64,000 bases of DNA from Trinickia caryophylli (GCF_034424545.1 NZ_CP139970.1:3968001-4032000), one strand, 5' to 3'; numbered from the stretch's first letter, positions 1 through 9,525 are shown. The notes: generated by a model not told the origin, from the letters alone. Numbers and translations: made by a program.

Positions 1-2
1 GC

Positions 3-65
3 GAGCCGCGCGTGAATGTGCTGAAGCTGAACCTCGCGCTGGACGCGATCAAGCCCGTGCATTGA
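3..65 (+). CDS. 3' end of an unrecognised protein gene (partial)
   Basis: One frame is open from the window edge to a TGA at 63-65 and encodes the last 20 residues of a protein ending DAIKPVH. The fragment is too short to assign to a family. It runs toward the copper operon, which is on the opposite strand. Its beginning lies outside the window. Confidence 0.45.
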   Translation, partial: EPRVNVLKLNLALDAIKPVH

Positions 66-250
66 GAAAGAGGCCGAAGCTTTCCATCCCCATGAGCGAG
101 ATCCGCCATGAAGGTATTGATCCCGATGCTGGCTGAGAACCTCCAAATGCGTGTTCGGGCCACCCGAGCGGACCGTCGCCGACTACGCGGCGAACGGCGA
201 GTCGATTGACCCGGTGCGCGTGAAAGCGCCTGGGCGCAAGCAGCGGTCAC
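66..250. other. Intergenic stretch between convergent genes
   Basis: No gene can be supported here. A 33-codon frame starts at 108 (MKVLIPMLAEN) and stops at 209, and another frame continues with plausible codon use toward 250. This may be a decayed gene, but no family is recognisable. Confidence 0.3.
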
Positions 251-592
251 TTACTGCTTGTGCAGCTTCGTGACAGTCAACGCGCCGTTCACTTCCTCGG
301 CGACGAAATCGATCGTGTCTCCCGGCTTCACTTGCGAAAGCATGGCGGGGTCCTTGACCTTGAACACCATCGTCATGGCGCCCATGCCAAGGTTTTCGAG
401 CGGACCGTGCTTGATCGTTATCTTGCCGGAGGACGCGTCGACCTTCTTGACTTCACCATGGGACATGGCGTCTTTCGCCATATCCGCGTGCTGCATGCCG
501 GCCATGTCTGCCGCGTCGCCGGCTGCAAAAGCGGGTGCCGAAAGGGCGAATGCGCACCCGAGCGCTATCGAAACGAGTCCTTGTCGAATCAT
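251..592 (-). CDS. CusF-like periplasmic copper-binding protein
   Basis: This is a small exported protein of about 113 residues with an N-terminal signal peptide ending near APAFA. A CusF-type beta-barrel domain covers the C-terminal 70 residues. CusF proteins carry Cu(I) or Ag(I) in the periplasm. The ligand region reads KHGPLENLGMGAMTMVF: the His and both Met of the MTM motif are present, but the Trp that caps copper in E. coli CusF is replaced by Met. The start at 592 was chosen because GGAG lies six bases upstream; 595 or 604 are possible. It is the last gene of the copper operon, 130 bp after the multicopper oxidase. Confidence 0.85.
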   Translation of the reverse strand: MIRQGLVSIALGCAFALSAPAFAAGDAADMAGMQHADMAKDAMSHGEVKKVDASSGKITIKHGPLENLGMGAMTMVFKVKDPAMLSQVKPGDTIDFVAEEVNGALTVTKLHKQ

Positions 593-722
593 CATCTTCT
601 CCATCGTCAACGGTTGAAACGAAACAGTCGAAATCGTGCGGACGACCGCTGCGCTCGACCGGGCGGCAACGGCATCGAGGTGGCCCCACCGGCATACGTG
701 GCGGCATACCGGTCGGCGGCGA

Positions 723-2018
723 TCATCCTTGCGGCAGATCGCCTGTGTATTCGTAGGCGACAGTCCCTTTCGGATGGCGGTACCAGCCGGGGTCGCGATA
801 GTCGCGGCGGCCGAGCCCCTCGCGCACCTTGACGACCGTGAACATCCCGCCCATCTCGAGTGCGCCGAAAGGCCCTGTGCCCGTCATCATCGGCAGCGTA
901 TTGTCGGGCAACGGCATTTCCATCGCGCCCATCGATCCGCCCGTACTGCCCATGGCCATATAGTCGGGAATGAGTTTGTTGATGCGCTGCGCCAGATCCT
1001 TTTGCGGCACGCCGATCATGTTCGGAACCTGATGACCCATCGCGTTCATCGTATGGTGCGACTTGTGACAGTGGAAGGCCCAGTCGCCGGGCCGGTCCGC
1101 CACGAATTCGATGGCGCGCATCTGCCCCACGGCCACGTCGACGGTCACCTCCGGCCAGCGCGCGGCGGGCGCGATCCAGCCCCCATCCGTTCCGGCCACC
1201 TCGAAGCTGTAGCCATGCAGATGAATCGGGTGGTTTGTCATCGTGAGATTGCCGAAGCGGATGCGCACGCGGTCGCCGGCCCGCACCGGCAACGAGTCGA
1301 TGCCCGGAAACACGCGCGAATTCCACGTCCACATGTTGAAATCGGTCATCTCGTTCACGCGCGGGGTATAGCTGCCCGGGTCGATGTCGTAGGCCGCCAT
1401 CAGGAATACGAAATCGCGATCGGCCAGCATGTCGCTCGCGTCCTTCGGGTGGACGATGAACGTGCCCATCATGCCCATCGCCATTTGGACCATTTCATCG
1501 GCGTGCGGGTGATACATGAACGTGCCGGGCCGCTCGAGCGCGAACTCGTAGACGAAGGTCTTGCCCGGCGGAATGTGCGGCTGCGTCAGTCCGCCCACGC
1601 CGTCCATGCCGCTCGGCAGGCGCATGCCATGCCAGTGCACCGTGGTGTGCTCGGGCAGCTTGTTGGTGACGAAGATGCGCACCTTGTCGCCCTCGACCGC
1701 CTCGATCGTGGGCCCGGGTGATTGCCCGTTGTAGCCCCACAGATTCGCCTTCATGCCTGGCGCCATTTCGCGCACGACGGGCTCGGCGATCAGATGAAAT
1801 TCCTTCCAGCCGTTTTTCATTCGCCACGGCAGGCTCCAGCCGTTGAGCGTGACCACGGGGGTGTAGGGGCGCCCGTTCGGTGGCGCGAGCGGCGGCTGCG
1901 TGGCGGCCTCGCGCATGAGCGGAGCTTCGGGCAGCGATGCGGCGCCCGCTTTGCTGACGAGCGCGGCCCCGAGCAGGGCGGCGCCCGATCCGCCTAGAAA
2001 GGTTCGACGTGTCACCAT
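723..2018 (-). CDS. Multicopper oxidase (CopA/CueO-like), Tat-exported
   Basis: This 431-residue protein should oxidise Cu(I), and possibly other substrates, in the periplasm as part of copper tolerance. The N-terminus has a twin-arginine signal (TRRTFLGG followed by a hydrophobic stretch). The copper ligand motifs appear in order: HWHG near residue 127, YHPHADE near 170, HPIHLHG near 265, and HCHKSHHTM near 320, the last holding the type 1 Cys, His and Met. It starts two bases from the stop of the TolC-family gene and has AGGATC upstream. Its immediate neighbours are copper or efflux proteins. Specific names such as CopA or CumA cannot be separated from sequence alone. Confidence 0.92.
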   Translation of the reverse strand: MVTRRTFLGGSGAALLGAALVSKAGAASLPEAPLMREAATQPPLAPPNGRPYTPVVTLNGWSLPWRMKNGWKEFHLIAEPVVREMAPGMKANLWGYNGQSPGPTIEAVEGDKVRIFVTNKLPEHTTVHWHGMRLPSGMDGVGGLTQPHIPPGKTFVYEFALERPGTFMYHPHADEMVQMAMGMMGTFIVHPKDASDMLADRDFVFLMAAYDIDPGSYTPRVNEMTDFNMWTWNSRVFPGIDSLPVRAGDRVRIRFGNLTMTNHPIHLHGYSFEVAGTDGGWIAPAARWPEVTVDVAVGQMRAIEFVADRPGDWAFHCHKSHHTMNAMGHQVPNMIGVPQKDLAQRINKLIPDYMAMGSTGGSMGAMEMPLPDNTLPMMTGTGPFGALEMGGMFTVVKVREGLGRRDYRDPGWYRHPKGTVAYEYTGDLPQG

Positions 2019-2019
2019 T

Positions 2020-3555
2020 TCAATGATCCTGTTCGTGTGGCGCGGCGGCAGCCGGCTTGTGCGCGGCGTGGGCGCTCTCGTCGTGCCCGGAGCCGGCGGC
2101 CGGTGCTGCGGGGGCGGGCGGTCCGGAAGGCGAAGCGTCGGCGGCTGGCGTCCCGACCGGCGCGGATGCCGGTGCGGGGACCGAAGCCGGTGGCGGAACG
2201 TTTCCCCCGAGCGCCTGCCGCAGATCCGTATCGGCGAGCCAGTAGTCCTTCAACGCGCCGATGTAGCCGTTCACTGCCGACACCTGCTCGCGCGCATCGG
2301 CCAACAGCTCGAACGTGCTGGCGAGCATGCCGTTGTATCGCAGCAGCACCTCGTCGGAGATCGTCTTGCGCAACGGAACGATCTCATCGCGGAAATGCTT
2401 CGCGACGTCGTAGCTCGCCAGGCTGGCTGCATAGGATTCGCGTACCTGCGAGCGTGCGTCGACGGCCGTCTGCGCGAGCCGGTCGACCGATTGCAGGTAG
2501 ATCGCTTGGGCGCGGGCCACCTTGGCGCTGCCCCAGTCGAAGATCGGTATCTCGATGCCGATCTCGTAGCCGCGTTCGTGACCTTTGTCGGTTTCGAAAT
2601 TGTTCAGATAGCCGGCGTCGAGCGCGTTGACGAAGCGCACGGCCTTCGTCAGGCCGAGCGACGACGCGACGCTTTGCGTGCGCAGTTTCGCGGCCTGTAT
2701 GTCGAGCCGGTTCTCGATGGCGAATCGTTCGAGATCGTCGAATCGGGGCCGATCTTTCGGCAGATCGGGGAGCTTGTCGGGCAGCGCGTACCGCGTTTGC
2801 CCGCCCCAAAGGCCCATCGCGCGCGTCAGCTTCTCCCGCGCGGCAACAGCTTGCTGCCTGGCCTTCGCAACGTCGGCAACCGACTGCGCGTAAAACGCCT
2901 GCTCGCGCGCGTAGTCGAGCTTGCTGGCGTTGCCGGCATCGCGCATGCGCCGCGCGAGCTCGGCACCCGCTTCGGCCGAATCGCCGATCTGCTTCGCGTA
3001 GACGGCGGCCTGCTCCGCCGCGATGGCCTCGACATAAGCGCGGCGTGCATCGGCTGCGACCGTCAGCATCGCGTTTGCCGTTTCGAGCTTCGTCTGCTCG
3101 AAGCGCCCGCGCTCGATGCGCGTCGCCATCGGCAGTGTCAGCACGCTCAGTACGCTCATCGAGAAGCTGCGGCTGATGCCGATGCTGTCGCTCCAGTGCG
3201 TGCGGCTGAACGTGAAGCCGGGGTTGGGCAGGCGGCCCGCTTGCACGAGATCGGCCTCGGATAGCCCGAGTTCCGAATAGGCGGCCTGCAAGCCGCGATT
3301 GTTGAGCAATGCGAGCTGCACTGCGTCGTCGATCGAGAGCGGCTTGGCCAGTAGCTCGGCGGTCTGCCTGGCCACGGCATCGCGCTCAGTCTCGCTGCGC
3401 ACGGCTACCGCTTTTTTGCCGAGGCGTGCTTCGGCCGCATTGGAAACGGTGTCGAAGCCGCCGTCCTTTGAGAACGTCGTGCAGGCGCTGGCCAGGAATA
3501 CGGCGATGCATGCAGCGCCCACGCGTGTCATCGAAACGGATAGGCGTAGGCTCAA
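2020..3555 (-). CDS. TolC-family outer-membrane efflux lipoprotein
   Basis: This 511-residue outer-membrane factor has a lipoprotein signal with lipobox LASAC and two long alpha-helical repeats typical of the OEP family. The C-terminal 60 residues are Ala/Pro-rich and end in a His-rich tail (GHDES...HAAHKP...HEQDH) that could bind metal. The gene starts with TTG: a GGAGG lies six bases upstream and the start overlaps the preceding stop as TTGA, so translational coupling is likely. No inner-membrane or adaptor RND gene is in the window, so its pump partner, if any, lies elsewhere. Confidence 0.88.
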   Translation of the reverse strand: MSLRLSVSMTRVGAACIAVFLASACTTFSKDGGFDTVSNAAEARLGKKAVAVRSETERDAVARQTAELLAKPLSIDDAVQLALLNNRGLQAAYSELGLSEADLVQAGRLPNPGFTFSRTHWSDSIGISRSFSMSVLSVLTLPMATRIERGRFEQTKLETANAMLTVAADARRAYVEAIAAEQAAVYAKQIGDSAEAGAELARRMRDAGNASKLDYAREQAFYAQSVADVAKARQQAVAAREKLTRAMGLWGGQTRYALPDKLPDLPKDRPRFDDLERFAIENRLDIQAAKLRTQSVASSLGLTKAVRFVNALDAGYLNNFETDKGHERGYEIGIEIPIFDWGSAKVARAQAIYLQSVDRLAQTAVDARSQVRESYAASLASYDVAKHFRDEIVPLRKTISDEVLLRYNGMLASTFELLADAREQVSAVNGYIGALKDYWLADTDLRQALGGNVPPPASVPAPASAPVGTPAADASPSGPPAPAAPAAGSGHDESAHAAHKPAAAAPHEQDH

Positions 3556-3911
3556 GGTCGACCTCCGGAGCGATTCCCCTTGTGCGCGTGCTCGGGCGAG
3601 GCCGATGACGGAGAAGATGCCGTTGCGGATGTGCCGGCGCTCATCGCACTCATGCGGTTCATGTTGCCCGCGCCGCCCACCGCACTTTCCCGGGCCACGT
3701 CTGCATTCAGTTGCTGCCAGGCGGGCATGTCCCCATCCTGATAGGGGCGATAGCCATCCAGCGTATCGGGTACGTCCGGCCCCGGAACGGATGCGGCCGG
3801 GTCAGCCGCATTGGCCGGCACGGTTGGCGCGGCTGACGCCGCGAGCGCGCAGGCGAGCGCGAAGGGCGCGTGCGCAGCGGCGCGCGCGGCCGTCGCGAAA
3901 ACTCGTTTCAT
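3552..3911 (-). CDS. Small exported protein of the copper operon, unknown function
   Basis: This 119-residue protein has a signal peptide (residues 1 to about 36, ending VPANA) and a short conserved-looking core reading YRPYQDGDMPAWQQLNADV. The C-terminus is Met/Ser-rich with little order. I recognise no named domain. Its stop overlaps the TTG start of the TolC-family gene by four bases, which places it firmly in the operon. A role in periplasmic copper handling is an inference from position and the Met/His content. Confidence 0.7.
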   Translation of the reverse strand: MKRVFATAARAAAHAPFALACALAASAAPTVPANAADPAASVPGPDVPDTLDGYRPYQDGDMPAWQQLNADVARESAVGGAGNMNRMSAMSAGTSATASSPSSASPEHAHKGNRSGGRP

Positions 3912-3998
3912 GATTGTCTCGTCGTGATCGGTCCGGCGGCTCCAATGAGCGCGTCGGAACAGAGAAGCAGAGCGCGCGGCACGGGGCCGCGGCAGCGA

Positions 3999-4412
3999 TC
4001 AGGCGAGTGGGAATCGGGGCGGGCGTTCGACGCCGCCGGTCAGGAATGACGCGGCGACAACCGGCTCGCGAACAAGGGCGACGATGCGTACGAGCGTGGC
4101 GGGCGAGGGGGCAACAGCGGTGCCAGGCACGGAGGGATCGGCACAGCAGGAGCCGTAGTTCCCGCAGGCGTGTGCGCGCATGTCATGCACGCGTTGCTTG
4201 GCCGGCCGACAGGCCGCCGCCATCGTGGCGTCGGCATGGGCGTGCATGGGAAGCGCGTGCATGCCGGAGCCGCACAGCGGCGCGTGATTTCCCATCGGCT
4301 GTGCGTGGACCGTGTTGCCCGGCCAGTCTTTCATCTGGACGGCCGCAAGCAACTGAGCCGGCTGACTCAGCACCAGAAGCACGACGACGAGGAATCTACG
4401 CCAAAAAGACAT
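3999..4412 (-). CDS. Small exported DUF2946-like protein, head of copper operon
   Basis: This 137-residue protein begins MSFWRRFLVVVLLVL, a signal peptide or membrane anchor. It is rich in His, Met and Cys in the middle (HALPMHAHADATMAAAC, CGNYGSCC) and ends GGVERPPRFPLA, a tail I associate with small DUF2946-type proteins of copper loci. A GTG start at 4433 is also possible. The next gene follows after 87 bp on the same strand. The Cys/His/Met content suggests metal binding, but this is inferred. Confidence 0.65.
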   Translation of the reverse strand: MSFWRRFLVVVLLVLSQPAQLLAAVQMKDWPGNTVHAQPMGNHAPLCGSGMHALPMHAHADATMAAACRPAKQRVHDMRAHACGNYGSCCADPSVPGTAVAPSPATLVRIVALVREPVVAASFLTGGVERPPRFPLA

Positions 4413-4525
4413 GGGGCAAAGTGTAGCACGCACCGTGCGGGCTTTTCACGTCGGGCGGGGGCCTTTCGCGGGCGCGGCTGCCGGCTCCATCCCGCTGCCA
4501 TCCGCTCCGTGGCCTGCCGCGCCAT

Positions 4526-5602
4526 TCAGTGGAGCGACCCGCCTCCCGATCGAGCCTGCCCGCCCTTCAGCGTTTCGGATGGGCGCACGCCGAAGAGGCG
4601 CCGATAGTCGCTCGCGAACTGGCTCAGGTGCCAGAAGCCCCAGGCGGCGGCCACGTCCTGGACCGAGCGTGCCGAGGGCGGATGGTCGGCCTCTTGCGCG
4701 GCTTGCATGAGCGCGCGCCGGGCGCCGTTGAGCCGAACCATCCGCAAATAGGCGGCCGGTGCCATGCCGAAGACGTCCTGAAAGCAGTACTGCAGCGTGC
4801 GCCGGCTCACGTGCAACTGCTCGCACAGCTCGGGTACCGAAACAGGCCGTTCGCGGTGGGCGATCGTATAGTCGCGCGCCTGCGCAACGAGCGCCTGCCT
4901 TCGCTGCGGGCTGCCCATCGCGAGCGGTTGCGCCTGGGCGGGGGCGCACAGATCGAAAAGCGCCGAGAGTATCGATGATTGCAGATAGTCGCGCGCGACG
5001 GTGGAAAGCACGAGCGCATCCTGCGCGTTCTCGCGCAGCACGGGCGCGAGCAGTGCGACGAGCCGTGCCTTGCGCGCGGCGCCGGTGCCGATTACCTCGG
5101 TGGCGGGTGCCTGAGCAGTGAGACCCAGGTGCTCGACCTCGGCAGCATAGCGCCGCAGCACTTCGCCTTTCACGACGAGACCGTAAAACTCGTAGCCAGC
5201 CGGCGTCAACAACTCGAACTCGGTGCCGCCCGGCCTGAACGCGAGTGCGTCGGGCGCGATGACGTGCCCGTCCACGCGTCCGAGTCCGTCGTCGCAACGG
5301 GCGATGCCGAACCAGTAGGCATCGGAGGTCACTTCGCAGGTCTGGCGCAGCGTGTGGCTCGTCACCTCTCGAAACACCGTCATGCGATCGAGGAAAAGCT
5401 CGTCGATGGACCCGGTGAAGCGGCCCGCGCTGAGCTGATCGTAGACCTGGCGCCAGCCGTGGAGGTTGCGCGCCTGTTCGTCCGCATCGTGCGCAATCGA
5501 ACGCTGCACGCGCACTTCGTCCGTGCGCGCGGCAAACGCAATGGTGTCGGCGGGCTCGCCGCTTGCCGTCTCGGCAACAGCGGACAAAGCGAAGTTCGTC
5601 AT
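4526..5602 (-). CDS. AraC-family regulator, probable ethanolamine regulator
   Basis: This 358-residue protein starts MTNFALSAV and has a C-terminal AraC double helix-turn-helix (about residues 250-345, including PVSVPELCEQLHVSRRTLQYCFQ and VAAAWGFWHLSQFASDYRRLFG). The N-terminal half resembles the EutR-type sensing domain. It lies 277 bp downstream of eutC on the same strand, so it probably activates the eut genes in response to ethanolamine and cobalamin, as EutR does in enteric bacteria. The start is uncertain because no strong ribosome site is visible and the frame stays open to 5839. Confidence 0.8.
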   Translation of the reverse strand: MTNFALSAVAETASGEPADTIAFAARTDEVRVQRSIAHDADEQARNLHGWRQVYDQLSAGRFTGSIDELFLDRMTVFREVTSHTLRQTCEVTSDAYWFGIARCDDGLGRVDGHVIAPDALAFRPGGTEFELLTPAGYEFYGLVVKGEVLRRYAAEVEHLGLTAQAPATEVIGTGAARKARLVALLAPVLRENAQDALVLSTVARDYLQSSILSALFDLCAPAQAQPLAMGSPQRRQALVAQARDYTIAHRERPVSVPELCEQLHVSRRTLQYCFQDVFGMAPAAYLRMVRLNGARRALMQAAQEADHPPSARSVQDVAAAWGFWHLSQFASDYRRLFGVRPSETLKGGQARSGGGSLH

Positions 5603-5879
5603 CGTCGGCTCGGGGAAAAAGAGCCCATCGGGCGGCGCTTCGGACGCGCAGGCAGTGCCGGCAAGTCGAGCTGCAGGAACATGCAATTGTCGTGCCCGCC
5701 CGAAAAACACGCGCAGGCGAAGGGCCGGCATCGCATGCCATCGGCAGATGATGGCCGCGTCGCCGGCCGCGCGCAACGGAGCGGTTGCTTCACTCGGGCG
5801 CCGGCACCGGCCTGCGCGTGCCCGCGCAAGCGCCCGCACGGTGCGGTGCGCACCGCCATGGGGCCGTCGGCACTGCGCT

Positions 5880-6671
5880 TCAGGTGCTCTTGCCGATGCT
5901 GCCCGGCGCGGCGTGCTCGAGGGGCGGCGCGTCGCTGCGGTCCTTCAGGCCGACGCCCGTAAGTCCGAGGCGCCGGCCCTCGTCGAGCAGATAGTGCAGC
6001 TTGTGGGCCGCTGCCGCGTATGAAAGCCCCTCGGGCCGCACGTTGGAGATGCAATTGCGCTCGGCATCGCTGCGTCCGACGCGTGGGCCATAAGTCAGAT
6101 AAATGCCGAGGCTGTCCGGCGAACTGAGGCCGGGACGCTCGCCGATCAGCATTGCCACGAACCTTGCCTGCAGCAACTCGCCGATTTCGTCGCCGAGCGC
6201 GACGCGTGCCTGCCGCGCGACGACCACAGGGGCGACGTTCCATCCGTCGAGCCTGGGCCGCAGCGCGAGCAGCAGCGGTACGGCCTGCTTCGATGCGGCG
6301 AATGCGGAAAGGCCGTCGGCGACGACGAACACGACGTCCGGCTTGCCTGCCTGCTGCGCGGCGCGTGCGGCGAGCGTGGCGCGGCTGTCGTCGCCGAGTC
6401 GGCGGCCCAGATCGGGCCGGCGCAGATAGTGCGCGCGATCGGGCGCGGCGCTGTGCGCATCGATCGAATCGAAGCCTTCGGCTTTCAGCGCGGCATGCAG
6501 CGCGCCGGCGTCGAGCGGGTGATGGACCGCATCGCGCGCCTGGGCATGCGAAAGCGTGAAGGCAAGGAGTGGCTCGGTCGGCAGGCTGCTGCCGGCACGT
6601 CCGAGCGCGATGCGCGCGCAGGTGAACCGCCGCAGCGCCTGCCAGGGATTCTTTTCGAGTAGATCGCTCAT
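5880..6671 (-). CDS. eutC: Ethanolamine ammonia-lyase small subunit
   Basis: This 263-residue protein matches EutC, the small subunit of the adenosylcobalamin-dependent enzyme that splits ethanolamine into acetaldehyde and ammonia. Recognisable segments include DVVFVVADGLSAFA, LLQARFVAMLIGERPGLSSPDSLGIYLTYGP, and a C-terminal RNCISNVRPEGLSYAAAA, which contributes to cobalamin binding in the family. The start MSDLLEKNPW follows the eutB stop by seven bases. The protein is slightly shorter than the enteric homologue, mainly at the N-terminus. Confidence 0.95.
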   Translation of the reverse strand: MSDLLEKNPWQALRRFTCARIALGRAGSSLPTEPLLAFTLSHAQARDAVHHPLDAGALHAALKAEGFDSIDAHSAAPDRAHYLRRPDLGRRLGDDSRATLAARAAQQAGKPDVVFVVADGLSAFAASKQAVPLLLALRPRLDGWNVAPVVVARQARVALGDEIGELLQARFVAMLIGERPGLSSPDSLGIYLTYGPRVGRSDAERNCISNVRPEGLSYAAAAHKLHYLLDEGRRLGLTGVGLKDRSDAPPLEHAAPGSIGKST

Positions 6672-6678
6672 CGGCGGC

Positions 6679-8070
6679 TCACCCCTCCATCCAGCCGCGC
6701 ACGCCGTCGAGCAGCGGCTGGCGCGCCGGTACCGAAAGCAGTGCGCCGCGCGCATCGGCGATCTGCATGCGTTGCAGCCACGCCTCGAATTCGGGCGCGC
6801 GCCTGAGCCCGAGTACGTCGCGCACGTAGAGGGCGTCGTGAAACGAGGTGCTCTGGTAGTTGAGCATGACGTCGTCGGCGCCCGGAATGCCCATGATGAA
6901 GTTCACGCCGGCCACGCCGAGCAGCGTGAGCAGGTTGTCCATGTCGTCCTGGTCGGCTTCGGCGTGATTCGTGTAGCAGATGTCGCAACCCATCGGCACG
7001 CCGAGCAGCTTGCCGCAAAAATGGTCCTCGAGCCCGGCGCGGATGATCTGCTTGCCGTCGTAAAGGTATTCGGGGCCGATGAAGCCGACCACCGTATTCG
7101 TCAGCAACGGCTCGAAGCGTCGCGCGACGGCGTAGGCGCGCGCCTCGCAGGTCTGCTGATCGACGCCGTGGTGCGCGCCCGCGGAGAGCGCGCTGCCTTG
7201 GCCCGTCTCGAAGTACATGACGTTGTTGCCCACCGTGCCGCGCCCGAGCGACAGGGCGGCATCGCGTGCCTCGGCGAGCAGCGAGAGCGAGATGCCGAAG
7301 CTGGTGTTGGCCTGCTCGGTGCCGGCGATCGATTGGAAGACGAGGTCGACGGGCGCGCCTTTTTCGATTGCCGCGATCGTGTTCGTGACGTGCGTGAGCA
7401 CGCACGACTGCGTGGGGACCTCGTAGCGCGCGCGGAATTCGTCGATCATGACGAGTAGCGTCGTGATCGCCTGCAGGCTGTCGGTGGCGGGATTGATCCC
7501 GATGACGGCGTCGCCGCAGCCGTACAGCAGACCGTCGAGCATGGAGGCCGCGATGCCTTTCACGTCGTCGGTCGGGTGGTTCGGCTGCAGCCGTACCGAC
7601 ATGCGCCCGGGCAGGCCGATCGTATTGCGAAAGCACGTGACGACGGGGCGCTTGCGGGCGGCGACGATCAGGTCCTGATTACGCATCAGCTTCGAGACGG
7701 CCGCCACCATCTCGGGCGTGAGCCCGGCGCCCACTCGAACCAGTGCGTCGCTGTCGGTTGCGTCGGACAGCAGCCAGTTGCGGAAATCGCCGACCGTCAG
7801 GTGCGCGATTTCGGCGAATGCCCCGGGCTCGTGGCTGTCGACGATGAGTCGCGTGACCTCGTCGCTTTCGTAGGGGACGAGCGCTTCGTCGAGAAATGCG
7901 CGCAGCGGTACCCGCGCGAGCGCCATCCTGGCGGCCACGCGTTCCTCCTCGCTCGCCGCCGCGATGCCGGCGAGCTGATCGCCCGAGCGCAACGGGCTGG
8001 CTTTGGCGAGCAGCGTCTTCAGATCGGCGAAGCGGTAGGTGCGCGCGCCGATCGTCTCCGTATGGTTCAT
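6679..8070 (-). CDS. eutB: Ethanolamine ammonia-lyase large subunit
   Basis: This 463-residue protein is the TIM-barrel catalytic subunit that partners EutC. Length is close to enteric EutB (about 453). Typical stretches are GLPGRMSVRLQPNHPTDDVKG, FETGQGSALSAGAHHGVDQQTCEARAY and GCDICYTNHAEADQDDMDNLLTLL (each split here to family landmarks). The start has GGAGG five bases upstream. No shell-protein or aldehyde dehydrogenase genes are nearby, so acetaldehyde would be handled by enzymes encoded elsewhere. It follows the permease gene by about 50 bp on the same strand. Confidence 0.97.
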   Translation of the reverse strand: MNHTETIGARTYRFADLKTLLAKASPLRSGDQLAGIAAASEEERVAARMALARVPLRAFLDEALVPYESDEVTRLIVDSHEPGAFAEIAHLTVGDFRNWLLSDATDSDALVRVGAGLTPEMVAAVSKLMRNQDLIVAARKRPVVTCFRNTIGLPGRMSVRLQPNHPTDDVKGIAASMLDGLLYGCGDAVIGINPATDSLQAITTLLVMIDEFRARYEVPTQSCVLTHVTNTIAAIEKGAPVDLVFQSIAGTEQANTSFGISLSLLAEARDAALSLGRGTVGNNVMYFETGQGSALSAGAHHGVDQQTCEARAYAVARRFEPLLTNTVVGFIGPEYLYDGKQIIRAGLEDHFCGKLLGVPMGCDICYTNHAEADQDDMDNLLTLLGVAGVNFIMGIPGADDVMLNYQSTSFHDALYVRDVLGLRRAPEFEAWLQRMQIADARGALLSVPARQPLLDGVRGWMEG

Positions 8071-8121
8071 CGGTCCTCCGTGGCACGGCGCGGGCCGTGC
8101 GCCGTGGTCGGTCGCCTTCGC

Positions 8122-9525
8122 TTACTCCTCGAGCAGCGCATCGGCCGGCGCCTCCTCGCGCTGGTGGCGCGTAGCGAGGAAGTAAACGTAGCCGACGCCC
8201 ACGAACGCCGCGAACACGAGCGCGACTTCCCGGTTGTAATACACCATGGCGCCGAGCGAAATGACGGCGGCTACGAGCGCGAACCCGGGGAAGAGCGGAT
8301 AGAGCGGGGCACGGAATGGCCGCTCCATGCCCGGTTCGCTGCGGCGCAGCTTGAAGAGCGCGAGCATGCTGACGATGTACATGACGATAGCGCCAAACAC
8401 GGACATCGTCACGATGTTGGCCGTCAGCGTCTGGCCCGCGAACTGAACCAGTTCGTCGCTGTAGATGGCGGCGATGCCGATGACGCCGCCGGCCAGAATC
8501 GCGCGATGCGGGGTCTTGAAGCGCGGATGGACCCTGGCGAGCCATTCGGGCAGATAGCCGGCGCGCGCGAGCGCGAAGATCTGGCGCGAATAGCCGAGGA
8601 TGATGCCGTGGAACGATGCGACGAGGCCGAAGAGGCCGAGCCAGACGAGCATGTGCATCCAGCCGCTGTTGGCGCCGACGATATATTTCATCGCTTGCGG
8701 CAGCGGGTCGTTGATGTTCGAGAGCTTGGTCCAGTCGCCCGCACCGCCGGCGAACACCATCACGCCGATGGCGAGCGCGACGAGCGTCAGAATGCCCGTG
8801 ATGTAGGCGATCGGGATCGAGCGCTTCGGGTTGCGCGCCTCCTCCGCGGCCATTGCCACGCCCTCGATCGCGAGGAAGAACCAGATCGCGAACGGAATCG
8901 CCGCAAAAATGCCGCGAATCGAACCGGACGAGAAGTGGTCGGCGCCGGACCATCCGCCCTTGGCGAAGTTCGACCATTGGAAGCCCGGCGAGACCACGCC
9001 CATGAACACGAGCAGTTCGAAGATGGCCAGCAGCGTCACGAAAAGCTCGAATGTGGCCGCGATCTGCACGCCGGCGATGTTCAGCGCCATGAAGATCAGG
9101 TAGGCCCCCATTGCCGCGTGCTTGGGCTCGAGGCCCGGGAACTGCACGTGCAGGTAAGCTCCGATCGCCAGTGCGATCGCGGGCGGGGCGAAGACGAATT
9201 CGACGAGCGTGGCGACGCCGGCGATGTATCCGCCCACGGGGCCGAAGGCGTGCCGCGCGTAGGCGAAGGGGCCCCCGGCATGCGGGATCGACGTGGTGAG
9301 TTCGGTGAAGCTGAAAATGAACGTCGTGTACATCGCGGCGATGAAAACGGCCGTCACGACGAAGCCCAGCGTGCCCGCGCTGGCCCAGCCGTAACTCCAG
9401 CCGAAATATTCGCCCGAGATCACGAGTCCCACGGCGATGCCCCACAACTGCCAGGTGCCGAGCGTTTGCCTCAATTCGTGGTGCGTGACCTTGCCCACGT
9501 GCCGGTTGTTCGATGTCGCATCCAT
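8122..9525 (-). CDS. eat: Ethanolamine permease, APC superfamily
   Basis: This 467-residue integral membrane protein has about 12 hydrophobic segments and the amino acid-polyamine-organocation fold, including GVATLVEFVFAPPAIALAIG and IEGVAMAAEEARNPKRSIPIAY. It is placed directly upstream of eutB, as ethanolamine permeases commonly are in Burkholderia and Pseudomonas. The start MDATSNNRHVGK was chosen because AGGGGGAA lies seven bases upstream; the longer frame to 9660 lacks a ribosome site. Substrate assignment rests on family resemblance plus position. Confidence 0.92.
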   Translation of the reverse strand: MDATSNNRHVGKVTHHELRQTLGTWQLWGIAVGLVISGEYFGWSYGWASAGTLGFVVTAVFIAAMYTTFIFSFTELTTSIPHAGGPFAYARHAFGPVGGYIAGVATLVEFVFAPPAIALAIGAYLHVQFPGLEPKHAAMGAYLIFMALNIAGVQIAATFELFVTLLAIFELLVFMGVVSPGFQWSNFAKGGWSGADHFSSGSIRGIFAAIPFAIWFFLAIEGVAMAAEEARNPKRSIPIAYITGILTLVALAIGVMVFAGGAGDWTKLSNINDPLPQAMKYIVGANSGWMHMLVWLGLFGLVASFHGIILGYSRQIFALARAGYLPEWLARVHPRFKTPHRAILAGGVIGIAAIYSDELVQFAGQTLTANIVTMSVFGAIVMYIVSMLALFKLRRSEPGMERPFRAPLYPLFPGFALVAAVISLGAMVYYNREVALVFAAFVGVGYVYFLATRHQREEAPADALLEE

